From assembly GCA_002451555.1 (NCBI GenBank), contig DKCU01000019.1, positions 1 to 42,424 on the forward strand: DNA of 42,424 nucleotides, in the 5' to 3' direction. Position numbers and translations under genes: made by a program. Below, piece by piece: positions 1-8,289 of the stretch. The notes under the pieces are model-generated. The model ran no database searches, was not told where the DNA came from, and saw only the letters and a list, made by a program, of their open reading frames with translations. This DNA is from Candidatus Segatella albertsiae. GTDB taxonomy: Bacteria; Bacteroidota; Bacteroidia; Bacteroidales; Bacteroidaceae. Numbering within the stretch: position 1 is the first letter of the stretch; every line of letters starts with the position of its first letter.

Positions 1-38
1 TTTTACCTTTTTACTTTTTTACTTTTTTACCTTTTTAC
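1..38. repeat. Octamer tandem array at window edge
   Basis: Four back-to-back copies of YTTTTTAC (7-14, 15-22, 23-30, 31-38) plus a 6-nt partial copy at 1-6. The array runs off the left edge. The last unit contains the uvrB stop codon (TTA on + at 35-37), so the array crosses from the coding end into the spacer. Confidence 0.85.
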
Positions 39-2074
39 TTTTCCTCCAATTCCTTCTGCAGTCTCAGTATCTCGTCACGATACTGGGCAGCCTGCATGAA
101 GTCAAGGTCCTTTGCAGCCTGCTTCATCAGCTCAGTCGTATTCTCGATACTCTTTTGGAGTTCCTCCTTCGACATGGAACGAACGACTGGGTCTGCGGCA
201 AAGGCAGCTCCTTCTGGTTCCACATAGACACGGCGCACAGTCTCCTTGCCAAGACTCGTGACACCTTGTTCCTCCTTGTTAGAGGTAGGCAAGGCGGAAG
301 TAATGGCCTTAACGATCTGTTTAGGAGTGATGCCGTGATCGGCATTGTACTTCAACTGTATGGTGCGTCTTCTTGCCGTCTCGTCGATGGTGCGCTGCAT
401 ACTCTCCGTGATGGTGTCGGCATACATGATGACCTTGCCGTTGACATTACGTGCGGCACGTCCTGCCGTCTGGGTCAACGAACGATGGCTTCTGAGGAAT
501 CCCTCCTTGTCTGCATCCAATATGGCAACCAAAGACACCTCGGGCAGGTCAAGTCCCTCCCTCAACAAGTTGACACCCACTAGGACATCATAAAGTCCCG
601 CACGCAAGTCGTTCATAATCTTGACACGATCCAATGTCGCCACATCGCTATGGATATAAGCAGCTTTCACATTGTGGTTCAAGAGAAACTCTGTCAGCTC
701 CTCCGCCATTCTCTTGGTCAAGGTGGTGATGAGCACGCGCTCGTCACGGTGGGTGCGTGTCAATATCTCGTCCAACAAGTCGTCAATCTGATTCTCGCTA
801 GGGCGAACCTCGATTTCCGGATCCAAAAGTCCCGTAGGACGTATCAGCTGCTCGACGACGACTCCTTCAGATTCCTTCAGTTCATAATCGGCAGGAGTAG
901 CACTGACGTAGATGGCCTGATGAAGCATGCTGTGGAACTCCTCGAAAGTCAAAGGACGGTTGTCGAAAGCCGCCGGCAAGCGAAAACCGTATTCCACCAA
1001 ATTCTTCTTTCTCGCACGGTCACCGCCAAACATGGCTCCAATCTGCGGTATGCTCACATGACTCTCATCGACCACCAACAAGAAGTCCTTGGGAAAGAAG
1101 TCCAATAGGCAATAAGGACGCTCGCCCGGCTTTCTGCCATCGAAATACCGAGAGTAGTTCTCGATGCCCGAACAATGTCCCAGTTCCTTGATCATCTCCA
1201 TGTCGTACTCTACACGTTCCTTGATACGCTGAGCCTTGATGCCATCGCCCAGTTCCTTGAAGAAATCCACCTGTTTTACGAGGTCGTCCTGAATCATGCG
1301 GATGGCCTGTTCGGTCTGCTCCTTCGTGGTGACAAAGAGATTGGCAGGATAAATCTCATAATCTTCAAAACTCTCCAACCTGTGGAAAGTCAAGGCATCC
1401 ACTTCCTCTATGCTGTCTATCTCATCATCCCACCACGTTACTCGTAGCACATTGTCGCTATAAGCCATGAAAATATCCACAGTCTCGCCTTTGACCCTAA
1501 AGTTACCACGCTGCAAGTCGATGTCGTTGCGGACGTAAAGCGCATCGACCAACTGGCGCAGGAACTCATTGCGGTCAAGCGTCTGTCCTTTCTTGATCTT
1601 GATGATGTTTTCCTGCATGGCGGTAGGACCACCCATACCGTAGATGCAAGAGACGGACGAGACCACGATGACATCCTTGCGACCAGAAAGCAACGCAGAC
1701 ACCGCCCCCAGTCTGAGCTTGTCGATTTCATCGTTGATGGCGAGGTCTTTCTCAATGTACGTATCTGTCGTAGGAAGATATGCCTCCGGCTGGTAATAAT
1801 CATAATAGGAGACATAATATTCCACAGCGTTCTCGGGGAAGAAACCCTTCATCTCCTGATAGAGTTGGGCGGCGAGCGTCTTGTTATGACTGAGAATCAA
1901 TGTAGGTTTCCCCACATTGGCGATGACGTTGGCAACGGTAAATGTCTTGCCAGAACCCGTGACACCCAGCAACACTTGCGCAGGGTCACCCTGCAACACA
2001 CCCTCTGTGAGTTGCTTGATGGCCTGTGGTTGGTCACCCGTAGGCTTGTATTTTGAAGTTATCTTGAAATCCAT
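35..2074 (-). CDS. uvrB: UvrABC excinuclease subunit B
   Basis: Nucleotide excision repair helicase-like subunit that takes over damaged DNA from UvrA and recruits UvrC for dual incision. The 679-residue protein is family-typical in length. Visible features: Walker A GVTGSGKT at residues 37-44; the aromatic beta-hairpin that clamps DNA (YYVSYYDYYQPEAY, about residues 88-101); a DESH motif II near 335; helicase motif VI QTAGRAARN near 537; and a C-terminal UVR coiled-coil of about 35 residues that binds UvrC. It is divergent from bamD, with about 150 bp of shared promoter space. The C-terminus ends in KELEEK, and the stop lies in an octamer tandem array. No defect seen. Confidence 0.98.
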   Translation of the reverse strand: MDFKITSKYKPTGDQPQAIKQLTEGVLQGDPAQVLLGVTGSGKTFTVANVIANVGKPTLILSHNKTLAAQLYQEMKGFFPENAVEYYVSYYDYYQPEAYLPTTDTYIEKDLAINDEIDKLRLGAVSALLSGRKDVIVVSSVSCIYGMGGPTAMQENIIKIKKGQTLDRNEFLRQLVDALYVRNDIDLQRGNFRVKGETVDIFMAYSDNVLRVTWWDDEIDSIEEVDALTFHRLESFEDYEIYPANLFVTTKEQTEQAIRMIQDDLVKQVDFFKELGDGIKAQRIKERVEYDMEMIKELGHCSGIENYSRYFDGRKPGERPYCLLDFFPKDFLLVVDESHVSIPQIGAMFGGDRARKKNLVEYGFRLPAAFDNRPLTFEEFHSMLHQAIYVSATPADYELKESEGVVVEQLIRPTGLLDPEIEVRPSENQIDDLLDEILTRTHRDERVLITTLTKRMAEELTEFLLNHNVKAAYIHSDVATLDRVKIMNDLRAGLYDVLVGVNLLREGLDLPEVSLVAILDADKEGFLRSHRSLTQTAGRAARNVNGKVIMYADTITESMQRTIDETARRRTIQLKYNADHGITPKQIVKAITSALPTSNKEEQGVTSLGKETVRRVYVEPEGAAFAADPVVRSMSKEELQKSIENTTELMKQAAKDLDFMQAAQYRDEILRLQKELEEK

Positions 2075-2101
2075 TTCTTAATAAAAGTAAACTTTAGGGT
2101 G

Positions 2102-2109
2102 CAAAATTA
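2102..2109 (-). promoter_or_regulatory. uvrB -7 promoter element
   Basis: TAATTTTG on the minus strand matches the Bacteroidota -7 box TAnnTTTG, 28 bp before the uvrB start. No good TTTG -33 box lies at the right distance, so the assignment is partial. Confidence 0.5.
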
Positions 2110-2170
2110 CAAAAAAAATCGCATTGTCCGTTATAAAGAATGATAAAATGCGAAAAAATGTATTTTTTTC

Positions 2171-2201
2171 TTTGAGAATAGGTATTTTATCCTTAACTTT
2201 G
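2171..2201 (+). promoter_or_regulatory. bamD promoter, TTTG-N19-TAACTTTG
   Basis: The -33 box TTTG (2171-2174) and -7 box TAACTTTG (2194-2201) are separated by exactly 19 bp, a full match to the Bacteroidota housekeeping consensus. Transcription would start near 2205, leaving a short leader before the bamD ATG at 2222. Confidence 0.8.
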
Positions 2202-2221
2202 CATCACAAAACGTGAATAGA

Positions 2222-3091
2222 ATGAAGAAATCAGCAATTATAACAGCTTGTTTTGCGCTTCTCATGACGAGTTGCGCCAATCAGTTCAACCAAGTTTACA
2301 AGTCTCAGGACAACAACTTGAAATATGAGTTTGCCAAGCAGTACTTTGCTTCTGGCAAGTATTCCCGCGCAGCAACCCTGCTCAACGAGTTGATTACCGT
2401 CAAAAAAGGTTCGACTGAGGCTGAGGAAAGTCTCTATATGCTTGCCATGGCGGAATTCAACATGAAGGACTACGAGACAGCAGCGGAGTATTTCCGCAAG
2501 TATTGCAGCAGTTACCCCAAGGGCATCTATGCCGAGATGGCGAAGTACTATGTGGGAGAGAGCCTGTACATGAATGCGCCAGAGCCTCGTCTCGACCAAA
2601 GTACCACGATGACTGCCATCAGTGCCTTCCAGGAGTTCCTGGATGTATATCCAGATGCAAAATTGAAGAAACAGGCGACCAATCGCCTCTTCGCCTTGCA
2701 AGACTTGTTGGTAGAGAAGGAATACAACAATGCTAAATTGTACTACGACCTCGGAAGCTATTTCGGTAATTGCCTGGGCGAGGGTAACAACTACCAAGCT
2801 TGCATCGTCACGGCTCAGAATGCCTTGAAGGACTATCCTTACAGCAACAAGAGAGAGGCTTTTGCCACCTTGATCATGAAGGGCAAGTTCGAGTTGGCTA
2901 AGATGAGCGTCGAGGAAAAACAACTGGAGCGCTACCAGGATGCCGAGGATGAATGTTATGGATTCATCAACGAGTACCCAGACTCCAAGGAGCGTGCCAA
3001 TGCGGAGAAGATGATCGCCAAATGCAAAGAGTTTGAGAAAGCTCACCCAGAGGATGCCTTGGACAAGCTCAGCGGCAAAGCCAATAATTAA
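2222..3091 (+). CDS. bamD: Outer membrane assembly lipoprotein BamD
   Basis: TPR-containing lipoprotein of the BAM complex, which folds beta-barrel proteins into the outer membrane from its periplasmic face. The N-terminus MKKSAIITACFALLMTSC is a lipoprotein signal peptide with lipobox LMTSC (Cys18). The rest is helical TPR-like repeats (for example ESLYMLAMAEFNMKDYETA and KYYVGESLYMNAP), as in the YfiO/BamD family. 289 residues, close to the family norm. A GTG at 2213 is in frame but would add only VNR before the signal peptide; the ATG fits better. First gene of a bamD-rpoZ-DUF4293 unit. Confidence 0.95.
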   Translation: MKKSAIITACFALLMTSCANQFNQVYKSQDNNLKYEFAKQYFASGKYSRAATLLNELITVKKGSTEAEESLYMLAMAEFNMKDYETAAEYFRKYCSSYPKGIYAEMAKYYVGESLYMNAPEPRLDQSTTMTAISAFQEFLDVYPDAKLKKQATNRLFALQDLLVEKEYNNAKLYYDLGSYFGNCLGEGNNYQACIVTAQNALKDYPYSNKREAFATLIMKGKFELAKMSVEEKQLERYQDAEDECYGFINEYPDSKERANAEKMIAKCKEFEKAHPEDALDKLSGKANN

Positions 3092-3146
3092 AACACATAG
3101 ATACATTTAAATACAATATACATTATATAATATAAGGAAGTAAATT

Positions 3147-3497
3147 ATGGATTACAAGAAGTCAAAAGCACCAACAAACACCGTCACACGTAACATTATG
3201 GACCTTTGTGACGAGACTCACAACATCTACGAGAGCGTAGCTATCATCGCCAAGAGAGCCAACCAGATTTCTCTTGAGATCAAGCAAGACTTGAACAAGA
3301 AGCTCCAGGAGTTCGCCTCATACAACGACTCATTGGAGGAGGTGTTCGAAAACCGTGAGCAAATCGAAATCTCACGCTACTATGAGAAATTGCCAAAACC
3401 ATCCTTGTTGGCAACACAGGAGTTCGTAGAGAATAACATCTACTGGCGTGACCCTAGCAAGGAGCAGGCACCAGCTTTGTCTAAAGATAACTTGTAA
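3147..3497 (+). CDS. rpoZ: RNA polymerase omega subunit (Bacteroidota RpoZ/RPB6 type)
   Basis: Small RNA polymerase subunit that helps assemble and stabilise the beta-prime subunit. The 116-residue protein carries the omega core NIYESVAIIAKRANQIS at about residues 26-42, followed by the conserved segment KKLQEFASYNDSLEEVFENR and the ISRYYEKLPKPSLLATQEF region typical of Bacteroidota orthologues. The start is preceded by AAGGAAG. It lies 55 bp after bamD and 4 bp before the next gene, so the three genes are almost certainly cotranscribed. Confidence 0.93.
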   Translation: MDYKKSKAPTNTVTRNIMDLCDETHNIYESVAIIAKRANQISLEIKQDLNKKLQEFASYNDSLEEVFENREQIEISRYYEKLPKPSLLATQEFVENNIYWRDPSKEQAPALSKDNL

Positions 3498-3501
3498 GCT
3501 C

Positions 3502-3972
3502 ATGATACAGCGTAAGCAAAGTTTGTTCTTGCTGCTGGCAACTATCGCATACATCGTATGCCTCTTCCTTCCTGTGGCAAGCATCGCTCCACAGGGTATG
3601 GGATTTGGTACATCGGTGCACTGCCTAGGAACAGTCAGCGGCGAGAACGGCATACAGTTTGACAGCACCTGCCTGCCACTGTTCATCCTCTGCGCTATTT
3701 CAGCAGCGATAGCGTTCGCCACCATCTTCCTGTACAAGAACCGTAAGTTGCAGATGAACTTATGTTCCATCTGCCTACTTTTCTCAGTATTGTGGTGCGT
3801 GGATTACGCCTTGATGCTTTTCGGCATCATCGGTCTGGAAAAGGTAGAGGGCACCCTGCAACTCAACTTCGGCGCATGCCTGCCATTGGTGGCCATCATC
3901 TTAGTGGCAATGGCACGCAAGGGAGTGGGGGATGATGAGAAATTGGTACGTGCAGCAGACAGAATACGTTAA
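3502..3972 (+). CDS. DUF4293 four-helix membrane protein
   Basis: 156-residue membrane protein of the DUF4293 family, known mainly from Bacteroidota and usually encoded after rpoZ. Four hydrophobic segments are visible at about residues 8-24, 50-70, 80-105 and 115-135, with a short basic C-terminus. Function is unknown. I chose the ATG at 3502 (MIQRKQSLFLLL), 4 bp after the rpoZ stop. An upstream in-frame ATG at 3448 lies inside rpoZ and would put a polar stretch before the first helix. Confidence 0.85.
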   Translation: MIQRKQSLFLLLATIAYIVCLFLPVASIAPQGMGFGTSVHCLGTVSGENGIQFDSTCLPLFILCAISAAIAFATIFLYKNRKLQMNLCSICLLFSVLWCVDYALMLFGIIGLEKVEGTLQLNFGACLPLVAIILVAMARKGVGDDEKLVRAADRIR

Positions 3973-3996
3973 AAAATACAGAAAAAACGACTAAAA

Positions 3997-4028
3997 TTTG
4001 CAAGAACCAAATAAAAGTCGTAATTTTG
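3997..4028 (+). promoter_or_regulatory. rpsP promoter, TTTG-N20-TAATTTTG
   Basis: -33 TTTG at 3997-4000 and -7 TAATTTTG at 4021-4028, 20 bp apart. The predicted leader to the rpsP ATG is about 58 nt and AT-rich near the start codon. Confidence 0.8.
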
Positions 4029-4089
4029 CACCCGCTGTCACGAGATGGCAGCATAAAATTCAAACCTCAATTAAAAATTTAATTAAAAA

Positions 4090-4629
4090 ATGGCAACAAA
4101 AATCAGATTGCAGCGCGGCGGTCGTAAGAGCTATGCTTTCTATAGCATCGTAATCGCTGACGTTAGAGCACCACGTGATGGTAAATTTACTGAGAAGATT
4201 GGTACTTACAACCCTAACACCAATCCTGCTACTGTAGATTTGAATTTCGATCGCGCCCTCTACTGGGTAGAGACAGGTGCACAGCCAACAGACACAGTTC
4301 GTAACATCCTCAAGGGCGAGGGCGTTTACTTGATGAAGCACCTCAAGGGTGGCGTTAAGAAGGGCGCATTCGACGAGGCTGAGGCTCAGAAGCGTTTCGA
4401 CGCTTGGAAGAACGGTGCAGACCAGAAGTCTGCTGCAGTTCGCGAGAATGAGGCTAAGGCTAAGAAAGAGGCTGCTGCTAAGGAGCTCGAGGCTGAGAAG
4501 AAGATGAATGAAGCAATCGCTAAGAAGGTAGCTGACAAGAAGGCTGCTGCAGCTGCTGCTCAGGCAGAGGCTGAGGCTGCTAAGGCTGCTGAGGAAACTC
4601 CTGCAGAGGAGGCTCCAGCTGAGGCTTAA
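4090..4629 (+). CDS. rpsP: 30S ribosomal protein S16 with long Ala/Lys/Glu tail
   Basis: Small-subunit ribosomal protein that binds 16S rRNA during 30S assembly. The S16 core is at residues 1-85 (ATKIRLQRGGRKSYAFYSIV, GTYNP, DRALYWVETGAQPTDTVRN). S16 is usually about 80-90 residues; here about 90 extra residues follow, rich in Ala, Lys and Glu and predicted to be a charged helix or disordered tail. Such tails are common in Bacteroidota S16. The gene has its own promoter and is followed by a strong terminator, so it appears monocistronic. Confidence 0.97.
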   Translation: MATKIRLQRGGRKSYAFYSIVIADVRAPRDGKFTEKIGTYNPNTNPATVDLNFDRALYWVETGAQPTDTVRNILKGEGVYLMKHLKGGVKKGAFDEAEAQKRFDAWKNGADQKSAAVRENEAKAKKEAAAKELEAEKKMNEAIAKKVADKKAAAAAAQAEAEAAKAAEETPAEEAPAEA

Positions 4630-4653
4630 TCTTCTTTTGAGATTAAAAAGCAT

Positions 4654-4694
4654 AAAGGTCGGATTTCCTATTTGGAAATTCGACCTTTAATTTT
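4654..4694 (+). terminator. rpsP rho-independent terminator
   Basis: Arms 4654-4668 and 4674-4688 pair over 15 bp with one G-T pair around a 5-nt loop, followed by AATTTTTT. An A-run before the hairpin could also make it work on the minus strand. Confidence 0.85.
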
Positions 4695-4808
4695 TTGTGT
4701 ATAGTTTCTTCATCGAACTAACCCCCTTGCAACGACTATCCCGATCCAAAATTGTAATATTTTTTCGCAAGGTTACGCTTTTTGCCATCGCTATAGAATT
4801 TTTGCTCC

Positions 4809-4860
4809 CTGGGCAGAGAAAAATTTCTACTTGCGCAGGAAAAAATTTTTCTCTGCCCAG
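4809..4860. repeat. Perfect 18-bp inverted repeat in gene-free spacer
   Basis: The 18-nt arms at 4809-4826 (CTGGGCAGAGAAAAATTT) and 4843-4860 are exact reverse complements around a 16-nt loop. The outer part is GC-rich and the inner part AT-only. No T-run follows on +. CAGGAAAAAAT occurs twice in direct orientation (4836-4846 and 4858-4868), so the right half also looks duplicated. The 312-nt spacer 4690-5001 holds no supportable gene; a 69-codon minus-strand frame at 4687-4896 merely reads through this repeat. Confidence 0.75.
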
Positions 4861-5001
4861 GAAAAAATGAAAGTGGTAGGAGCGTATATTTCCCAAGGGG
4901 TTTCACATGAAATAAGATTTAGTGAAGATGTAAAAATATTCTACCTCAAAGATTGTCTCCTTTCATATAATAAAACAAGATGATATGCGTTATAATATAG
5001 C

Positions 5002-6483
5002 ATGGACAAAATCGAAAAAGAAAACAGCTACTCTCGCATCTTGAAATACACCGGCATTTTTGGCGGCGTACAGGGACTTAATATACTCATCGGAATCGCT
5101 AGGAATAAATTTTCCGCGATTCTTTTGGGAGCGAACGGCATGGGTCTGGTAGCTCTCTTCAATTCTACCATCAACATGATTGTGTCCGCCACCAACTTCG
5201 GCATTCCAACCAGTGGGGTACAGGTGATTTCATCCAAGTATCAATCGCAATCAGCCCAGCTATCAGCATCCATCAAGTCCATTCGTTCATGGAGTTTGTT
5301 GACAGCTTTGTTGGGTTCTCTCATCTGTATTCTTTTCAGTCCGTATCTGGACAAATTGACATTCACTTGGGGAAACCACGTTCTGCATTTCATCTTACTG
5401 TCACCTGTTGTTGGACTGACGATTCTCGCCTCGGGAGAGATGGCTGTTCTCAAGGCTACACGACAACTGAAGTCGTTGGCAAGCAGCAGCTTGCTTGTCA
5501 TTGCTTTATCCTTGGTCATTTCTGTGCCCATCTATTATTTTTGGAATCAAAAGGGTATCATAGCCGTCTTCGTATTCCAGGCTCTGGCTCAGTGCTTGGC
5601 AACATTCCGCTATTCCCTGCGTTTTTATCCCTATTCCGTGTCCTTATCTCCAAAGTTCCTGAAAAACGGAATACATATCATCAAGTTGGGCACGGCATTC
5701 GTCATAGCCGGTCTTCTGAACGCGGGAGCTGAGTTTATGATTCGTACCTTTATCAATAATGTAGATGGATTGGACGAGGTAGGTTTCTTCAACGCAGGAT
5801 GGACCTTGGCTGTCGTATATGCAGGTTTGGTGTTCTCCGCCATGGACGCAGACTATTACCCACGCCTCTCATCCATCACGGATAGCATCACGGAACAGAA
5901 TGATTGCGTCAACAAGCAGATAGAGATGAACGTGCTTCTGGTGACTCCCATCCTGACCCTCATGCTGATAGGCTTGCCCATCGGCATTCCCCTGTTATAC
6001 GACAGCGAATTTTCGGTTATACTCCGTATGACGCAGTTGGCATTGGTCAGTATGCTTTGGAAAGCCATATACATACCCATCGAATACCTGCCATTGTCGA
6101 AAGGGCAGTCCTGGGTGTTTCTCATACAAGAATCCGGCTGTGTCATATTGCTGATTGCCTGTGAGATTGCAGGTTATCATTATCTCCATCTCAACGGATT
6201 GGGCTTGGGAATCCTCGTGGCTTATTTCTTGGAGACGATAGGGGTGCTGGTATATAGCAAATCCTATTACTCGTTCCGACTGTCCCGAAAGGTCGTCATG
6301 ACATTTTTCCCACAAGCCATGTTCTTGGCAGGCACGGTCGTGTGGATTTTCATGGATGTATCAGCTTGGTGCTATTGGCTGATAGGCATCGTTTATGCAG
6401 CTGCCCATCTGTCGTTCACTTTGCATCAGTTGAAAAAGAAAACCAATGTGCTCGATATACTGACACGAAAGCTAAGAAAATAA
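5002..6483 (+). CDS. Polysaccharide flippase (Wzx/O-antigen translocase type)
   Basis: 493-residue integral membrane protein of the MOP superfamily, expected to flip lipid-linked oligosaccharides across the inner membrane for O-antigen or capsule-like glycans. About 12 hydrophobic segments are visible. The N-terminal KYTGIFGGVQGLNILIGI and GANGMGLVALFNS are typical of Bacteroidota O-antigen translocases. The ATG at 5002 is the only sensible start. No glycosyltransferase or polymerase gene is adjacent, so it is an isolated flippase, and no clear -33/-7 promoter was found upstream. The substrate cannot be told from sequence. Confidence 0.88.
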   Translation: MDKIEKENSYSRILKYTGIFGGVQGLNILIGIARNKFSAILLGANGMGLVALFNSTINMIVSATNFGIPTSGVQVISSKYQSQSAQLSASIKSIRSWSLLTALLGSLICILFSPYLDKLTFTWGNHVLHFILLSPVVGLTILASGEMAVLKATRQLKSLASSSLLVIALSLVISVPIYYFWNQKGIIAVFVFQALAQCLATFRYSLRFYPYSVSLSPKFLKNGIHIIKLGTAFVIAGLLNAGAEFMIRTFINNVDGLDEVGFFNAGWTLAVVYAGLVFSAMDADYYPRLSSITDSITEQNDCVNKQIEMNVLLVTPILTLMLIGLPIGIPLLYDSEFSVILRMTQLALVSMLWKAIYIPIEYLPLSKGQSWVFLIQESGCVILLIACEIAGYHYLHLNGLGLGILVAYFLETIGVLVYSKSYYSFRLSRKVVMTFFPQAMFLAGTVVWIFMDVSAWCYWLIGIVYAAAHLSFTLHQLKKKTNVLDILTRKLRK

Positions 6484-6490
6484 ATGGTTC

Positions 6491-6534
6491 GCTAACGATA
6501 AGCAAACATTTTGCTAACCATAAGTGGCAAAAAA
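6491..6534. repeat. Diverged 22-bp direct duplication
   Basis: GCTAACGATAAG at 6491 and GCTAACCATAAG at 6513 are spaced 22 bp apart, just after the flippase stop. GGCAAAAAA also repeats immediately downstream. Confidence 0.55.
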
Positions 6535-6620
6535 GGCAAAAAAGACTACTAAATTGTTACTTTTCCGTTAAAGCCTACAAATTTTCTTGTCATATTTTTC
6601 GTTAATTTGAGAATAATTGT

Positions 6621-6628
6621 TATCTTTG
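6621..6628 (+). promoter_or_regulatory. nhaD -7 promoter element
   Basis: TATCTTTG matches the Bacteroidota -7 box and lies 18 bp before the chosen nhaD ATG. It sits inside the longest open frame (TTG at 6607), which argues that translation starts at 6646. No good -33 TTTG is seen. Confidence 0.6.
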
Positions 6629-6645
6629 CAGCAAATATAACGATT

Positions 6646-8085
6646 ATGACAATAGTCATCCTAACCATAGTACTGATGGGATATCTCCTCATAGCGACGG
6701 AGAATATCACCAAGGTGAACCGTGCTGCCGTAGCAATTTTCGCTGGGACGGTAGGCTGGGTTCTCTATATCTGTTATGGCATGGACTTTGTGACTAGCCA
6801 GCACGCTTACGAGTATTCTCATTTCCTTCATCCCGACGGAATGAGCGAGATTCCATCGTCAAGCATTGCTGTCAAGAACTTCATTTCCCGTTTTCTCTTC
6901 TTGCCTTATGTCGGTAGGGCTGCAGAAATCGTCCTCTTCCTGTTGGCTACCATGACCATTGTGGAGATACTCAACAATAATGGTTGTTTTGACTTCATCA
7001 GCCAACTTCTCCGTACTCGCAAAAGCAAGAAAATGATATGGACATTATCCATCGTCACTTTCCTCATATCCATCAATCTCGACAATTTGACGACAACCGT
7101 CATGATGCTGACCATCATGCACGGCATCATACCAAGCCGCAGACAGCGTATGTTCTATGGCTCGGCTATCTTGTTGGCAGCCAATTGCGGAGGCGCATTG
7201 ACCGTCATCGGCAACCCTGAAGGTTTGGTACTCTGGAACATGGGGCACGTGACAGCCACTTCCTTCTCCATGTCTTTGTTGCTCCCATGTTTGTCGGCAT
7301 GGCTGATTCCAACTTACCTGATTTCACGGCAGTTGCCAGAACGTGTGGATACGGAGTGGATTGTCATGCCATACCGTGGCGATGACACACGCCTCAATAT
7401 TTGGCAGCGACTGCTGATGCTATTCGTGGGTATCGGTGGACTGTGGTTTATCCCAACCTTCCACACGATAACAAAGTTAAGTCCATTTTTAGGAGCTTTA
7501 TGTGTACTGTCCATTCTTTGGATAGTCAACGAAATATTCAACAGAAAGTTGATGAATATGGATGCGATGGTAGAACGTCGCACCCCACGTGTGTTGCAAT
7601 ATGGTGTCATCCAGATGATACTCTTCGTGATGGGAATCATGATGGCAGTAGCTGTGGTCAAGGAAACCGGAGCGTTCGATATGCTGACGGAGAATTTGCA
7701 TATCGACGAATCACATCCATACGTTTGGGCTCATGGCATCTTGGCAGGGTTGATAAGCACAGTCTTGGACAATTTTGCCACAGCCATGAATTTCTTTTCT
7801 ATCCCAGACTTGGTGGGGCAGGACGACATTCTGTCCGACTTGAGTACGGTATATAGCTGCAACGGCATCTACTGGCAGGTCATCGCTTATTGCGTAATGG
7901 CAGGAGGCAATATTCTTGGTATTGGCACCATCAGTGGTCTTGCCTTGATGAAGATGGAGCGTATGCACATGGGGTGGTTCTTCCGCAACATCGGTTGGAA
8001 GGCCCTCGTAGGCGGAATCATCGGATTCGCCATTCTTTGGCTCTCCCACAACTTAGTGTCAGGAGCTACTTGTTTGTTGATTTAA
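6646..8085 (+). CDS. nhaD: Na+/H+ antiporter, NhaD type
   Basis: Inner-membrane antiporter of the ArsB/NhaD (ion transporter) superfamily that exports Na+ in exchange for H+. 479 residues with about 12 hydrophobic helices. The paired intramembrane motifs of the family are present: NLDNLTTT (Asp146) with NCGGALTVIGNPEG (180-193) in the first half, and VLDNFATAMNF (Asp375) with a GGNILGIGTISG segment in the second half. I start at ATG 6646 because a -7 promoter box lies within the upstream frame. With Rnf and the ATP synthase nearby, it probably links the Na+ and H+ gradients. Confidence 0.92.
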   Translation: MTIVILTIVLMGYLLIATENITKVNRAAVAIFAGTVGWVLYICYGMDFVTSQHAYEYSHFLHPDGMSEIPSSSIAVKNFISRFLFLPYVGRAAEIVLFLLATMTIVEILNNNGCFDFISQLLRTRKSKKMIWTLSIVTFLISINLDNLTTTVMMLTIMHGIIPSRRQRMFYGSAILLAANCGGALTVIGNPEGLVLWNMGHVTATSFSMSLLLPCLSAWLIPTYLISRQLPERVDTEWIVMPYRGDDTRLNIWQRLLMLFVGIGGLWFIPTFHTITKLSPFLGALCVLSILWIVNEIFNRKLMNMDAMVERRTPRVLQYGVIQMILFVMGIMMAVAVVKETGAFDMLTENLHIDESHPYVWAHGILAGLISTVLDNFATAMNFFSIPDLVGQDDILSDLSTVYSCNGIYWQVIAYCVMAGGNILGIGTISGLALMKMERMHMGWFFRNIGWKALVGGIIGFAILWLSHNLVSGATCLLI

Positions 8086-8154
8086 TAAGCTAACATTGGA
8101 ATCTGCTGTTTCCGATGCCACTCTCTATAGGGTATAGCAGGTAAAAATGAGAAG

Positions 8155-8194
8155 TTTCCAGGGAAGGAACAAAACCTGGTTTCCAGGTAAGGAA
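8155..8194. repeat. 25-bp-spaced duplicate TTTCCAGG-K-AAGGAA
   Basis: TTTCCAGGGAAGGAA (8155-8169) and TTTCCAGGTAAGGAA (8180-8194) differ at one base. Between and overlapping them is a palindrome ACCTGG-TTT-CCAGGT (8174-8188). Located in the nhaD-pfkA spacer, upstream of pfkA; possibly an operator or a degenerate repeat element. Confidence 0.65.
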
Positions 8195-8289
8195 ATATAC
8201 ACAAAGATAATCTATTTACAGTATTTTAGACTGTAGCTGATGTAAAAACAAAATAATAATCATTATAATATATAATAAGGTATATAGTT

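Noticed and set aside
2213..2221. GTG start for bamD
   Set aside because: Would add three residues before a normal lipoprotein signal; the ATG at 2222 is preferred, though not proven.
2231..3106. Long open frame (291 codons) antisense to bamD
   Set aside because: It mirrors a convincing bamD gene, has no promoter or start context, and reads as Leu/Val-rich shadow sequence.
4060..4653. 197-codon minus-strand frame over rpsP
   Set aside because: Ser/Leu-rich shadow created by the Ala/Lys/Glu codon repeats of the S16 tail.
4687..4896. 69-codon minus-strand frame in the gene-free spacer
   Set aside because: Runs through the rpsP terminator and the 18-bp inverted repeat; no domain, no promoter.
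6607..6645. TTG start extending nhaD
   Set aside because: A -7 promoter box lies inside this extension, so it is probably not transcribed.
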